Part shown: one piece after another, positions 45,832 through 56,332 of the stretch
How the letters are laid out: each line of letters starts with the position of its first letter
Numbering within the stretch: position 1 is the stretch's first letter
Assembly (NCBI GenBank): GCA_019096155.1
Contig: JAHCVI010000002.1
Span: forward strand, 2,604,001 to 2,668,000
Origin: Staphylotrichum longicolle
Taxonomy: Eukaryota > Ascomycota > Sordariomycetes > Sordariales > Chaetomiaceae
DNA length: 64,000 bases
Reading direction: 5' to 3'
Notes under the pieces: generated by a model
Databases searched by the model: none
What the model saw: the letters and a program-made list of their open reading frames with translations, nothing else
What the model was told of the DNA's origin: nothing
Program-made: the position numbers and the translations under genes

Positions 45832-46325
45832 GGTGGTGGTGTTTCTCGGGGAGCTTGAGCTGTATCAAAGTAGATTTAGACTTCTCTGGTATGATAGTAG
45901 GAGACAAACGGGAACCGCTTTAGGTCCATCGCTTTTAATATCCGGACGAGTCTCACAATGGCCTCTGGGTCTGAGAATGGCACCCTTTGACTGTCCAATA
46001 GATGAAATCCCGAACTAAGTGCCGTTCTGTGGCGCTTTGACTGGTACAAACCCCTTGGTAAAGGTCAGGACCAGGGTCGGCGACAGCTGAGGCCGATTGC
46101 CCGGGATTACCTCCGCTGAGGGGGCCACCCGGGATGTGGGAGGCACCCCCGTCCCCACCAGACCGCCCAGCCGCCCAGACCAGGGGATACGTCGGTTATG
46201 GACTCCAACTGGGGCCAGAGCCCGATCTTATTAAGCTTATAATACCATCGTTGAACCGCAGCTCGGTCATCATTTTCCATCCCTTTCCTTCGCATCCCGA
46301 CATCCCGCCACTTCACGACTTTGCC
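45832..46325. promoter_or_regulatory. Bidirectional promoter region, EthD and reductase genes
   Basis: 494 bp between the divergent starts of the EthD and reductase genes; presumably shared control. No known motif was assigned. Confidence 0.5.
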
Positions 46326-47408
46326 ATGGCCGACTCAACCAGAACTGTTATATATCTGTCACCTGATGGACCTGTCCTCAAGAACATCTCGGAGCGGTAC
46401 CAGCCGACGGGAGCGCAGTCCCTCCTCCGTGTCGACTATTCGGGCATCAACCCCGCCGACATCAAACATGCCTCCATCGGCCTCCACTCCTCAGTGGCAG
46501 GCTACGACATGTCCGGTGAGGTCCTCGAGACCGGACCGGACTCGCCCTTCAAGCCCGGCGACAAGATCTTTGGCCTCAACCCCACCTTTCCCAGCCGGCC
46601 CCTCTACATGGGCGCCCATCAGGACTATGCCATCGCGTCCAGCAAGTTCTGGTACAAGCTCCCAGCAGCGGGGAACCTCGGTCTGCGCGAGGCTGCCACC
46701 CTGCCCGTCATGACGCTGACGGCCGCCGATGGGCTCTTTCACCTTCTTGGTCTCGGTTTTCCTGGCGCTGGCATCCCGGGCGCTGCCTCGCAGGCTTTGC
46801 TGATCTGGGGCGGCGCGTCAACAGTCGGCCTCGCAGCTCTTCAGCTTGCCAAAGCCGCGGGCCACAGTCCCATTTTCGTCACGGCGAGCGCCAAGAACCA
46901 TGGGACTTTGAAGGCCTTAGGGGCAGACTATTGCTTCGACTACAGGGACGCTGATGTGGTCGAGCGGATCAGGAAGGCGATCAGAGACAGCGGGAAGCCG
47001 GTTTCCCATGCTCTTGACGCTGTCGGTGCGGGAAGTATGGCCGTGGGTGATGATTTCAAGAAGAGCAGCCCGGGCTTAACCGCGGCGAGCATTTCTGAGG
47101 GCCAACAGAGCAACGTCAAGCTGGTATGCGTGTTGCCTGTCAGGGAGGACCAGAGGTATAAGCTGTGCTTCGCGACGCGGGATGCCAGCAGTCCTCTGCC
47201 GATGGCCCGAATGGCGGATCCGGAGGCGTGGGACGGGATGCAGGCAAAGGTTATGGATTGGGTCATTGAAAACTTTGGCGCGGGGAAGTACCTGGGTTGT
47301 CCCAACATTACGGTTGTGAAGGGGACTGAGGAATCTCTGGAGGCGATGCGGCGGAGTGCCGAGGGGAAGAGCAGTCTTGAGAAGATTGCAGTTGAGCATC
47401 CCTTGTGA
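46326..47408 (+). CDS. Medium-chain reductase (zinc-independent MDR; LovC/ToxD-like)
   Basis: Single exon, 360 residues. The GroES-like N-terminal half includes LLRVDYSGINPADIKHAS and AGYDMSGEVLETGPDSPF; the nucleotide-binding half includes LLIWGGASTVGLAALQLAKA, the family's version of the Gly-rich Rossmann turn, then GADYCFDYRDADV. No structural zinc cysteines are seen. Related fungal proteins are trans-acting enoyl reductases of polyketide pathways and stand-alone oxidoreductases near such clusters. No polyketide synthase lies in the window, so a free-standing detoxifying or catabolic role is as likely. The ATG at 46326 has the context GCC. Confidence 0.85.
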   Translation: MADSTRTVIYLSPDGPVLKNISERYQPTGAQSLLRVDYSGINPADIKHASIGLHSSVAGYDMSGEVLETGPDSPFKPGDKIFGLNPTFPSRPLYMGAHQDYAIASSKFWYKLPAAGNLGLREAATLPVMTLTAADGLFHLLGLGFPGAGIPGAASQALLIWGGASTVGLAALQLAKAAGHSPIFVTASAKNHGTLKALGADYCFDYRDADVVERIRKAIRDSGKPVSHALDAVGAGSMAVGDDFKKSSPGLTAASISEGQQSNVKLVCVLPVREDQRYKLCFATRDASSPLPMARMADPEAWDGMQAKVMDWVIENFGAGKYLGCPNITVVKGTEESLEAMRRSAEGKSSLEKIAVEHPL

Positions 47409-48109
47409 ACCGTGCTAGATTCTTCTCACTCTGTCACCCTGGTGTGTGGCATCGGGTCAATACAGACTGTTCTTGTTGCCCAATTCAAGTGCAGCTGGTG
47501 CAAGGAAAAGTTCAACTGGAGAAGGGCAACAGACATGAGAAGTCAAATTGACACTGGTGTGCGAATTAGCAGAATGCTGGCGTGTCAATGTTGAAAAAAC
47601 CCGAACGCGAAGTGATTGTACATCGACGTGCAAGAGTGGTGTCAAGTCTTGTATTACCCACCCGACTCAGTCCGTGTAAGTCGAGAGAAACCTGGAAATG
47701 GCAGGGACACTCAAGACGTGGGTTGTACCGTCATTATCGGCCTCTTCACAGTACGTTTAGCTTGGCCCTGACAAAACGCCCACGAATCAGGGGTCGTGTG
47801 GCTTGTGGGGGAAGTTAATGCCGAACCCACCTCCCGCCCAGTCGACTCCGCAGTGGGACCCCTCAAATGGCTTGCTCCTTGACCATCTCGACCTTCTTAG
47901 CTCCGCTTGGAGACCTGGGGGCGCGGTGTTTGGGATGGAGACGGTCGTTCAAAGACTCCGTGGACCGACAGAATGGTGAGGTGCGCGGAGGATAAAGGGG
48001 GCAAGCGCCACAAGACCACCTCTCTCAAAGCACACTCTGAGCTCTTGAGTCACCGTTCACAATTTAAACCATACCAGCAATCACAGTCGGCGTTATTCAA
48101 CTGCCCAAC
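47409..48109. other. Intergenic region
   Basis: About 700 bp, no gene supported; it is the promoter region of the following hydrolase gene. Confidence 0.45.
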
Positions 48110-49974
48110 ATGCAAGTCTTCAAGCGTGACATCCGCCGTCCTCCCCATCCGGTGGACGATCCCTCAAGCGTCGTGCTTCCAGCGGGCCACGTCAAGCACC
48201 CGGGCCAACGACTCTTGCCCACGGCCATCCGCTTCGATCACAATCATGCCTTTTCCATGAGGGACGGCGTCAAGCTGCGTGCTGACGTCTTCCGCCCTGT
48301 GGACTCTGATGCGGTCCCGGTCCCCGCCATTGTCGTCTGGGGCCCGTATGGCAAGTCGAGCACAGGCATCTTTGTCCTTGACTCTTTTCCGCTCCGGTCC
48401 GGTGTTGCCAAGTCGCGACTCTCTGGCTATGATTCATTTGAAGGGTAGGCACTCCTACCTACAGCCACTTAAAACTGACATTTCCTAATGGTTCTCTGCC
48501 CCTTGCCAGTCCTGACCCTGCCGAATGGGTGCCGCGAGGCTATGCGATCGTCAACGTCGACAGTCGTGGATCGGGGGACTCGGAGGGTGACTTACATTTC
48601 TGGGGCACTCCCGAAGGCCAAGATGGTCACGACTTTATTGAGCAGATTGCCGTGCAGCCTTGGTGCTCCGGTCGTGTTGCCATGGCGGGCAACTCCTGGC
48701 TGGCCATCGCGCAGTGGTTCATCGCCCGCGAGCGGCCACCGCATCTCACGTGCATTGCCCCCATGGAAGGTTTGAGCGATGTGCTCCGAGAAAACGTTGG
48801 CCGCGGGGGCATCGACAATTCAACGTTTCTTGGGACAGTTGCCTCGATCTTGATGGCAGAGGAGAGCAAGAGGACATGCGCAAGATGTTCCACACAGATC
48901 CCTACAGGAGTGAGTACTGGGACGACAAGCGCGTCGACTTCATCCGGATCCAGATACCCCATACATTGTTGCGAGCTACAGCACCGGCCTCCACAACCCT
49001 GGCTCGTTTCGCGGATTCCAAGAGATACCTCACGACAAGAAATGGTAGGGCCACTGTGCAGTTCCCTCGTTATGGACGGTGTGCTGACTTGCACCAACAG
49101 GCTGAGCGTTCATTCCACGCAAGAGTGGTACGATCTCGCCTCTGAGGAGCGCATTGAGGACCTCGCCAAATTCTTTGACTTCTATTTGAAGGACATCCAG
49201 AATGGATGGGAAGCGACATCGCCAGTCCGCCTCTCGCTGCTGGGCTACAACCTGCCGCACGAGGTCAGATCCCTGCCGGCACTCTCCTGGACCCAGCCTG
49301 GCTGCGCCACCCTCAAGCTGCACCTGAACGCCGACCAATCTATGCACGAGAACCCTCGCAGCGTGGAAGCCAACACCCTGAGCTACCAAGCCGACGTGCC
49401 CACCAAGCAACACGACTCGGACGCGGGCGAGCTGCTCTTCAAGTACACCTTCCCGCGCAAGACCCTCCTCGCCGGACCGAGCAAGCTCGTCGTGCACATG
49501 TCGGCCGAGCTCCAAGACGACCTGGACGTCTATGTCCAGCTCCGCAAGGCCGACGCGCACGGCACCATCCTGCAGAACGTCAACATGCCGCTCGCCGACC
49601 TCGGCGTGGCGTCCGACAGCGAGGTGCCGCGCACCAACACGCTCGTGTACCTCGGCCCGACGGGCCAGCTGCGCGCGTCGATGCGCGCCGTGGACCCGGC
49701 GCTGTCGACGCCGTACTGGCAGACGCTGTCGCACGACAGGGCGCAGGTGCGGCCCGTTCCGCGCGGCGAGGTGGTGCGGCTCGAGGTGTACATCTGGCCG
49801 ACAGGGATGGTGTTTGACGCGGGTGAGTCGTTGGTGCTGAAAGTTGCGGGGCATGATATGGCGCTGGCGGAGTTCGAGCACCTGCGAGGTGCGTTTAGGG
49901 TGGTGAATGAGGGGAAGCACTTTGTGCATTTTGGTGAGGGCAGGGAGAACTACCTGGAGGTGTATATTCTTTGA
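48110..49974 (+). CDS. CocE/NonD-type alpha/beta hydrolase, two internal frame breaks
   Basis: Starts MQVFKRDIRRPPHP. A 65-nt intron (48445-48509, GTAGGC..TTGCCAG) joins YDSFEG to PDPAEWVPRG. Family signatures: MRDGVKLRADVFRPV, VNVDSRGSGDSEGD, the nucleophile elbow MAGNSWLAIAQW (Ser in GNSWL), CIAPMEGLSDVLRENV, and the later HSTQEWYDLASEERIEDLAK with the C-terminal X-Pro dipeptidyl-peptidase-like beta domain (GELLFKYTFPRKTLLAGPSK). A second intron (49045-49100, GTAGGG..CCAACAG) precedes that. Between about 48850 and 48960 the frame changes twice, each as one missing base, with coding sense preserved in between (MRKMFHTDPYRSEYWDDKRV, then PYIVASYSTGLHNPGSFRGF). Enzymes of this fold hydrolyse esters or amides, including acyl and cocaine-like esters; the substrate is unknown. 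Confidence 0.75.
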
Positions 49975-50433
49975 TGCGAGGGTAAGCAGTCTGGTCTAGC
50001 CAACCTACAGTTGGACCATGGGTTCCGTGACAATGGTATCAAAAGCTATCTTAGATATGCCCCTTTCTAGATGTTGACCCTGACTCTGCTTGAATTCATG
50101 CTAGCCTCGACTTGAACCCTCAACCGAGCCAGTTGAAGCGGCTTGGTAATGTGCTCCACCAAAATATAAGAAAACGACTATGACACTTGGAACGTTCCGA
50201 CGCCATGTTCAACAATAACTAGATAGTTAGGGGAAGAAATATCGCAAGACCGAGCCAACAAGGGGGTGTTGAGGTTTAGGGTGCCTTCTGAATGTCAACA
50301 TTGGAAATCACCGGTTCCATTGAGACTAGATCAGTGCATCTTGTTGTAGACCCCTTGGCACTGCCAAGTCTCCGTACCTGACAAGACATCACCTCCAGGA
50401 CCCTTTTAGAAGTAGATCAGGGCGAAAGATTCG
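49975..50433. other. Convergent 3' intergenic region
   Basis: 459 bp between converging 3' ends; no gene seen. Confidence 0.5.
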
Positions 50434-51776
50434 TCACATCCCTCCCCTCGGGATAATCCCCTCCTTCACTGCCCGCCACACGGCCGGAAACACCGCCCTC
50501 GCATAGTTGCTCTGCCGCGAGAGCACGTACCGCACATCGATGTCCTTGCCCTTCCCTAGCACCTTGTCGAGCGCACTATCAAATGCGTGTAACACGTACG
50601 AACTCGAAAAGTCAACTTCGGACGACCCGCCGACCGGCCGCACCCCGGTGCCTTGGCCTAGAGAACCACCCTTCTCCTCCTCCCGATACTTGAGCCACGC
50701 CAGCACGTCGCGGCACGTTCCGGACTCGGCCGCGCTGGCCCTGAGCGCCTCCTCGCGCTCCTCGCTGGCCGGCGTCATGGCCGTGACCGGGTCAAGCGAG
50801 GGCTCGAACAGGCGCTTCTGGTCTTCGTCCTGCCAGCTCATCGGGCTAAAGGCCTGCGGCTGCAGGATGAGCACTTCGGAGGGTAGCAACGCGAGCCGGT
50901 TCCCGAGGTCCGTCAGGAGCTGGATGCTGGCCGTCTCCCATTCACCGTCAAAAAATTCGTGGGCGGCGTGGTAGAATAGGGTTCTATGACCGTCCTTTGG
51001 TTAGTCACTTTTGATTTGAAATAAGGCGGGTGGTAGGGACTTCGTTAGGAAACTAACATGAGATTGCTCCGGGGCACGGCCATCATGACGCCGTTGTTGA
51101 GATTGTTGAGGTGGTTGATCACCCATAGCCCGAGTCCCAGCTGCTGGCCGATCACATTGCGGAACCCACTATTGCGCAATTCGGCAACGTCCCGGAGGGG
51201 GATTGCGTCGGTGTCCAGGTACACTCCGCCGTACTCGAGTAACGTAGCTAGCCGTACGAAATCAGCTTTATGCGCCATCGTCTTGATCTCGATGCCTTTG
51301 TTCGTTCTTTGTGGAGCCTCGACTTGGGTAATCTCGAGGTGTGGTATAGCGAGTATCCGCCTTGTCCAGAGAGTGCCCGATTGCCGGGCTGCTAACACGA
51401 CGTCGGGGCCTGCGTCGGTGTGAATGTAAATGCGCTCCGGGTGCCAGAATATGTGCGCTGAATAAATGGACACAAAGGATTTGAAGCTGAGACGAAACTC
51501 AGCCGGGTTCTTCAGTAGCCAAACGTAGTGGACTAGGTTCGGTATTGGAGGTGACCCAGGCCTGTTGCTGGGAGTGTCGTTGGCCCCATCACAGGCCTGG
51601 TCGGTGACTGAGACGAACTCAAAGGTTCGATAGGTGAAACGGGCATCCCATGCGTAGCGACCGACTGTTACCAATACTGTGAGGGTCAATATGCATAGTG
51701 CTAGCGAGGCAACGCGTGGTCGCGTGAAAGTTCTTTGGAACAACCGGGAGAACCGCAGATTCAGACGTGAATACAT
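50434..51776 (-). CDS. GT32-family glycosyltransferase (Och1/mannosyltransferase-like)
   Basis: Two exons (51776-51058, 50983-50434) with a 74-nt intron (GTTAGT..GGTCATAG) encode 422 residues. A short basic N-terminus is followed by one signal-anchor helix (VASLALCILTLTVLVTVGRY), i.e. a type II Golgi topology. The sugar-binding motif is LLEYGGVYLDTDAIPL, with the DxD (DTD). IPNLVHYVWLLKN and RLSFKSFVSIYSAHIFWHPE match the start of the GT32 fold. After the intron it reads LFYHAAHEFFDGEWETASIQ and then a serine-rich tail. Members add mannose or other sugars to glycans or sphingolipids in the Golgi. The upstream Met at 51920 was not used since it would place the anchor unusually deep. Confidence 0.85.
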
Positions 51777-53276
51777 GATGGGCAAAGCTGGAGGATCCAA
51801 GTCCAAGGGGTTATAGAGAGGAGTGAGCGCCTGGATCAATCCGCCAAAGGCCCAAATTTGCAAAAACTGAAAGCGTAAAGCTCGGGGCGAAGAATACCCG
51901 AGCGAGCCCCTGTCTGGCACGCCAAGCTTTCTGCGTGGGCGGGAGCGGGCCCAGCGGCTGGCATAAATCCTCAGGCAGCATCAGCTAACCAGGTGACTGG
52001 GTGACTGGGTGACAGAGGAAGGGAGAGCGAGAACCCGTTGGATAAATTGGGTGCCTCAGGCAGAAAACAGCTGACAGCAGGCAGCCACCACGGGAAACGA
52101 GGGGAGATCGGCCTCCCACAACCAAGGTTCTTACCTAGACACACACCGGTCTGTAATCACCGTTGAATCAAGACGCGTAACATCGCAACCATCACCACAC
52201 TGCTGTTGACTCTGTTGGAACCCACTGGTCGGACCTACCAGCACATCCAACACCAACAGAACCGCTACAAGCGAGTCTCGGTAAGTCTTAGCATTTAAAC
52301 GGGTGTGGCGCGGTATGCGGCCGTGGATCGTCGTTATTTACACGCGTCTTGAACACGGGCGCTAATCCGGGCGAAGCTACAAGAAGAAATGAAAGGATCT
52401 GCAGGAGTCCAGGCCTCCAGGGCCAGCAGCAGCCGGTGCCACATCCAGTGCAGCAGCACCACGCTCAGCAACAAGAGCGGGACTTCAGGCAAAGGAGAAT
52501 GGACCTGAGTTTTTGTTTTCCATCACGAGCAAATAACGCTGGCTGGATCAAGTGTTGCCGAACTACTCTGATCACCTTCCCTTGTTGATCGACCGTGCTG
52601 CATGCAATAGACTGTTGGTTCGCGTCACCCTTGTGATGTGACCTTGGATACCGTAAGCGACGCATAAACAACCCCACAATGACCCCGAAGGCATTGGCCG
52701 CTTGTGGGTTGCGGTGTCATCTGGCCCTGAAGGCTGGCAAATTGGAACAACTACAGTAGTTATACGGCACGGGCGGGTCGTTGGTTCGTTTTTACCGGTA
52801 CGATTGATGCCTGGGTGATGAATGATAGACCCTTCAACAACTGACCGAGGCCATTGTGGACATGATGGCCAGCTTTGGCTGGCAGAATGAAGCCCTACCT
52901 GCCTGTCTAGTATGCCTGGCTGCCTCTCTTCGAGGAGCGTTGCTCATACAGACCCACTTATAAGTCGGCACTTCGCAACCAAACGCAGAGTAGGACTACA
53001 AGTACATTGCCGCACCTCACACTTGCCGCACTTCGCATTTGTCGCGCCTCGCTCGCACTTGTCGCACTTCGCACCTACCGCACTCGCAGTTGCCCACTTG
53101 TTCAAGCCCGCTGCTGCGCTCACGCATAACGTGCTGCTCTGGTTCTGGCCCTTAGCGTACTTGGAGTCTTCTTCTAGCAACCATTCTTTCACCGCACAAT
53201 CACCACCTGGGCCGAGGTCGCAATTTGTCGCAATCCACATTCCTATATCCCGACTTCTCACTGGTCGTACCCAGCT
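51777..53276. other. Intergenic region with a possible untranslated exon
   Basis: About 1.5 kb. A tandem TGACTGGG run lies near 51992-52013. A strong donor (CTCG-GTAAGTC) at about 52280 with an acceptor-like site near 52383 could splice a leader to a very short frame (52389-52508, 39 codons, Ser-rich); this may be a small gene or nothing. The end of the region carries a degenerate CGCACTTCGCA repeat (53015-53100). Confidence 0.35.
53015..53100. repeat. Degenerate CGCACTTCGCA repeat upstream of the J-domain zinc-finger gene
   Basis: Seven or so imperfect copies of an element reading CGCACTTCGCA or close variants (CCGCACCTCACACTTG, CCGCACTTCGCATTTGT and so on), at a spacing of roughly 12-18 bp, about 180-260 bp upstream of the ATG at 53277. 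The same element forms the long satellite at about 58990-59510, so both probably share an origin. Confidence 0.65.
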
Positions 53277-54970
53277 ATGTGGTATAGCCCATTCGACGCC
53301 CTTGGTCTCGACTATGGACATTACGACGAAGCCGCTATTCGAAAAGCTTTCAAGTATGCATCGCTACACTGTCACCCTGATAAAAGGATCGCCCACTCGG
53401 TATCTGAGCGTCAATGGCCAACACATATCCATTTGCAGGAGTCCATGGAGTTCCTTTTGGGTGGAGCCGACACTAGTAGCTTTCAAGGCTACCCCAGGAC
53501 ATTCTTTCCACGGAAAGCAGGGACAGCCGCCTACCAAACACCCAGGAGATCACCCTTCCGTGTTTGCACGGGTTGTGGATCAGTCGCTACATGTTCGTGC
53601 CCTGAGCTACCGACTGCGCTCTTTTCCGTTTGCGAATGTTGTCGCATGGTACTACCATCCACGCGGCTCAGAGATCATCAAGACCTGGATCACGTCATCT
53701 GCGAGGTGTGCAAACAACTCCTTGATCAGGCCGGATACTCGTGGCATATCCGTGGTGCGCATCCCGACAAGCTTTGCAAGATATGCGACGCGGTTCAGCT
53801 AGAGATGATGGCACACGTCAAGGACCAGCACTGTCTAGACACCTGCGGCTTCTGCGGGGATTACGACGGAGATGCAGATGTAGATGCGCTTGTCTGTCAC
53901 ATCATGAATCATCCTACTTGCCGGCTTTGCGGCGAGACGTTTCCAAGCGATTCAGAGCTGGTCCTTCATGGTGGCACTCACCGCTCGGAGTCTTCGGGGG
54001 TTCTTTGCCCTTTTCCAGAATGTCACTTTGTCGAAGCCGGCACATTGTGGACACACGTGCAGCACCAACACGACTTCCAGCGGTGCCCAGCATGCCCTAA
54101 TACCGAGGCCGAATTGTCGAAAGCGACTGAGCATATCAAAGAACACGGATCGGAGTCATGCCCTGATTGCTACAGAGATTTTGCCAAGGCAGCCTTGGAA
54201 CATCACCTTGTGGCAGAACATGGATGGAGACAGTGTCCTTATTGCGTCCGCGCCGCGGTTGATGAGGACGATTTCCAGGAACATCTTCGTGACCACCACC
54301 TTATCGATTGTCCAGAGTGTTCGGAAAAGCAACCAAGGGACCACATGACACGACATCTGACCGAAGTTCACAGCCAGCTGCTTTGTCCGTTTTGCATGGA
54401 ACCCTACCAAGACGAGCACATCTTCAACCATATGCGTGAGGCACACGAGCAGTGCCCCAAGTGCCAGTTTCGGGGAAACCTGGCGTCTCATTTCAGAGAC
54501 ACCCATACTGGAACCAGATGCGCCATCTGTCACGAGGTGATCCCTGAAGCTGATCTTGAACACCATCTGGATACGGCACATCCGCGGACTAGCTGTTCGC
54601 TCTGTACATGGCATGGGCTTCTATCCGAGTTTCCCCAGCATATCCATCGACACGCTGCCGAGGGTCCGGGCCATACAAAGCCACCGCGCCAGCATATCCA
54701 TCGACACGCTGCCGAGGGCCCAGGCCACACAAAGCAACCGCGCCAGCTCGACCAAACCAAGTGTGATGGATGTCGTAGGGCTAAGGTGAAGGTAAGGTGG
54801 ATAGCGCAGTATATGACACTAGAATGTATAACTAAAGATATTATGTCTAGTGCGTACCTTTGGAGAAACCAGAAGGGGGATGCAAAAGGTGCCAGAAATA
54901 TGGGCATGAGTGTGGTGGCCGGACACGGGCCTCGCGCAAGCGGCGGAGGCAAGAAGATAGTCAGGACTGA
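53277..54970 (+). CDS. J-domain / multi-C2H2 / Zn2Cys6 fusion protein
   Basis: Two exons (53277-54791 and 54851-54970) joined across a 59-nt intron (GTAAGG..ATGTCTAG, phase 0) give 544 residues. Residues 1-65 resemble a J domain: PFDALGLDYGHYDEAAIRKA, then HPD at 33-35 and ESMEFLLGG. From about 119 to 465 come about 14 consecutive C2H2-like units (e.g. CECCRMVLPSTRLRDHQDLDH, TCRLCGETFPSDSELVLHGGTH split here, CPYCVRAAVDEDDFQEHLRDH). Near 470-505 an 18-residue segment (HIHRHAAEGPGHTKPPRQ) is tandemly duplicated. Splicing creates a C-terminal cluster: CDGCRRAKVK then CVPLEKPEGGCKRCQKYGHEC, a perfect C-x2-C-x6-C-x9-C-x2-C-x6-C binuclear zinc cluster, followed by a basic tail (RTRASRKRRRQEDSQD). 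The combination suggests a chaperone-linked nucleic-acid-binding or regulatory protein; function is unknown. No family name is known to me for this architecture. Confidence 0.8.
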
Positions 54971-55241
54971 GACTTTAGCTGTGGTACATTCCAGTTGTCT
55001 AGTTGCATATAGGTTGGCTATGACATTTGATGTGTGGGTAACTGATACAAGAGCCCGGGCGGCCAGGCTTGGGACTGTAGCGAAAGGGCTATTGTAAGTA
55101 GCTAGGGAAGCATAAATTGCAATGCAGAGGCACTGCAGCAACTCTGCAGAAGCATTCCAGACTCTGTACATCGCGAACTCAACGCAAATAGCTCGATTCC
55201 ACGGCTTTATGATTCTAGAAGATATTACATACAGTTGGCAG

Positions 55242-55575
55242 CTACTGTAGGGCAAGAGCCTTGGCGGCGGCCAGCGCGGCATCGTGACTGTCTTTGAAGT
55301 CGGCATCTATAATATCCAATCTATCAATGAAACGCGCGCTGGCCCGTGGCGCTGCTATATCGAGCTCGTATAGATTATCCCTGAGTTCTAGCTGTTGACG
55401 TCTTGGTACTGTACCTACGACCTCCAAATTGGCTACTAAGATAATGTCTAGCGCGGTGTAGAAGACAAGATCGAGAGCGCGCCGCTGATGCTACTGATCA
55501 GAGATATCTACATGGCGGTACAGAGGATAGAAAGAGGCGCTTATTAGGAATCGTAGTCGCAAGTTAAGAGTTAAA
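55242..55575 (-). pseudogene. Decayed protein-coding remnant
   Basis: A minus-strand frame reads coding-like from about 55575 to a TAG at 55244-55242 (e.g. ALDLVFYTALDIILVANLEV, AAPRASARFIDRLDIIDADF, KDSHDAALAAAKALALQ) but is interrupted by an in-frame TAG at 55493-55491 in a GATCAGTAGCATCAG context, compatible with a C-to-T change of CAG. No start or family was recognised. AT-rich surroundings fit RIP decay. Confidence 0.4.
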
Positions 55576-55984
55576 CATTGTATTGCGTTAGGGGAGGACG
55601 GATTAGATATCGGAGAGAGTAAGGATGATAGGTGTAACGAGAAATGATTTTAGGTTAGCAAGTTCTAAAAAGCGGAAGGGTGACTCTCTATATTGTAGTG
55701 CGTTTAGCTAAGGGTAGCCTAGCTATGTAATAGTGTCTGCTATATTCGAGCTCTATAGGTTTCTATGATTGAGAAAGCACAACTCAGAGGGAAGCGCTCC
55801 TTCTTGAGAGACCACCGACACGCGAGATAGTTTCACTACTTCCATTGACAGGTGCGAGGGAAATTGAAGCTGTACCCCGATTTGGCTTGGTTTTGGAGAG
55901 TTTGTTCCTTGAGACTAAGTTATTGCAACTGCATCTTCTCTCGCCAACCCCCCCCCCATCTTTGCCCTTCACAATCAAACCCAT

Positions 55985-56332
55985 CTAGACAACCCCACAC
56001 CTACTGCCAGAGCTCATTGCATTGCTTCCGCCATCTCCTCCCAAGGCATTAAAACACACGCCAACATTGCCTGCCGTTGCGAGAACACAGTTGTACCACG
56101 GGCCTGCACAAGCATCCCGGCTGAAAGCACTAAGCATCTGATCTGAACCTCCAGGATAGGTGATCTTGAATGACTGGTAGCCGCCAGTTCCAGTGGCACA
56201 GCTATTGTCCCAGACATTGCGCTGGCCGATTTGATACTGGCAATTCTGGTCGCTGTAATAGTTGACGATCGCGGCATTGGTGAGGAGAGCGAAAGCGCCA
56301 ATGGTTGCTACAACGGAAAGCTTGCACAACAT
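55985..56332 (-). CDS. Small secreted six-cysteine protein, copy A
   Basis: 115 residues. A signal peptide (MLCKLSVVATIGAFALLTNA) is followed by a mature part starting AAIVNYYSDQNCQ with six cysteines and a Gly/Asn/Ser-rich end (GGDGGSNAMSSGSRC). Six evenly placed cysteines suggest three disulfides. The gene is preceded by a 53-nt intron (56386-56334) that ends one base before the ATG. It has a paralogue at 58456-58794 in the opposite direction, about 70% identical in the mature part, with an intron of the same length in the same place. Such small secreted cysteine-rich proteins are typical candidate effectors or antimicrobial peptides of fungi; this is inference, and no family name is recognised. 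Confidence 0.75.
   Translation of the reverse strand: MLCKLSVVATIGAFALLTNAAIVNYYSDQNCQYQIGQRNVWDNSCATGTGGYQSFKITYPGGSDQMLSAFSRDACAGPWYNCVLATAGNVGVCFNALGGDGGSNAMSSGSRCGVV

Noticed and set aside
52389..52508. 39-codon frame after a strong donor-like site
   Set aside because: Too short and of low-complexity Ser content; splice acceptor uncertain. Kept only as a note in the intergenic entry.
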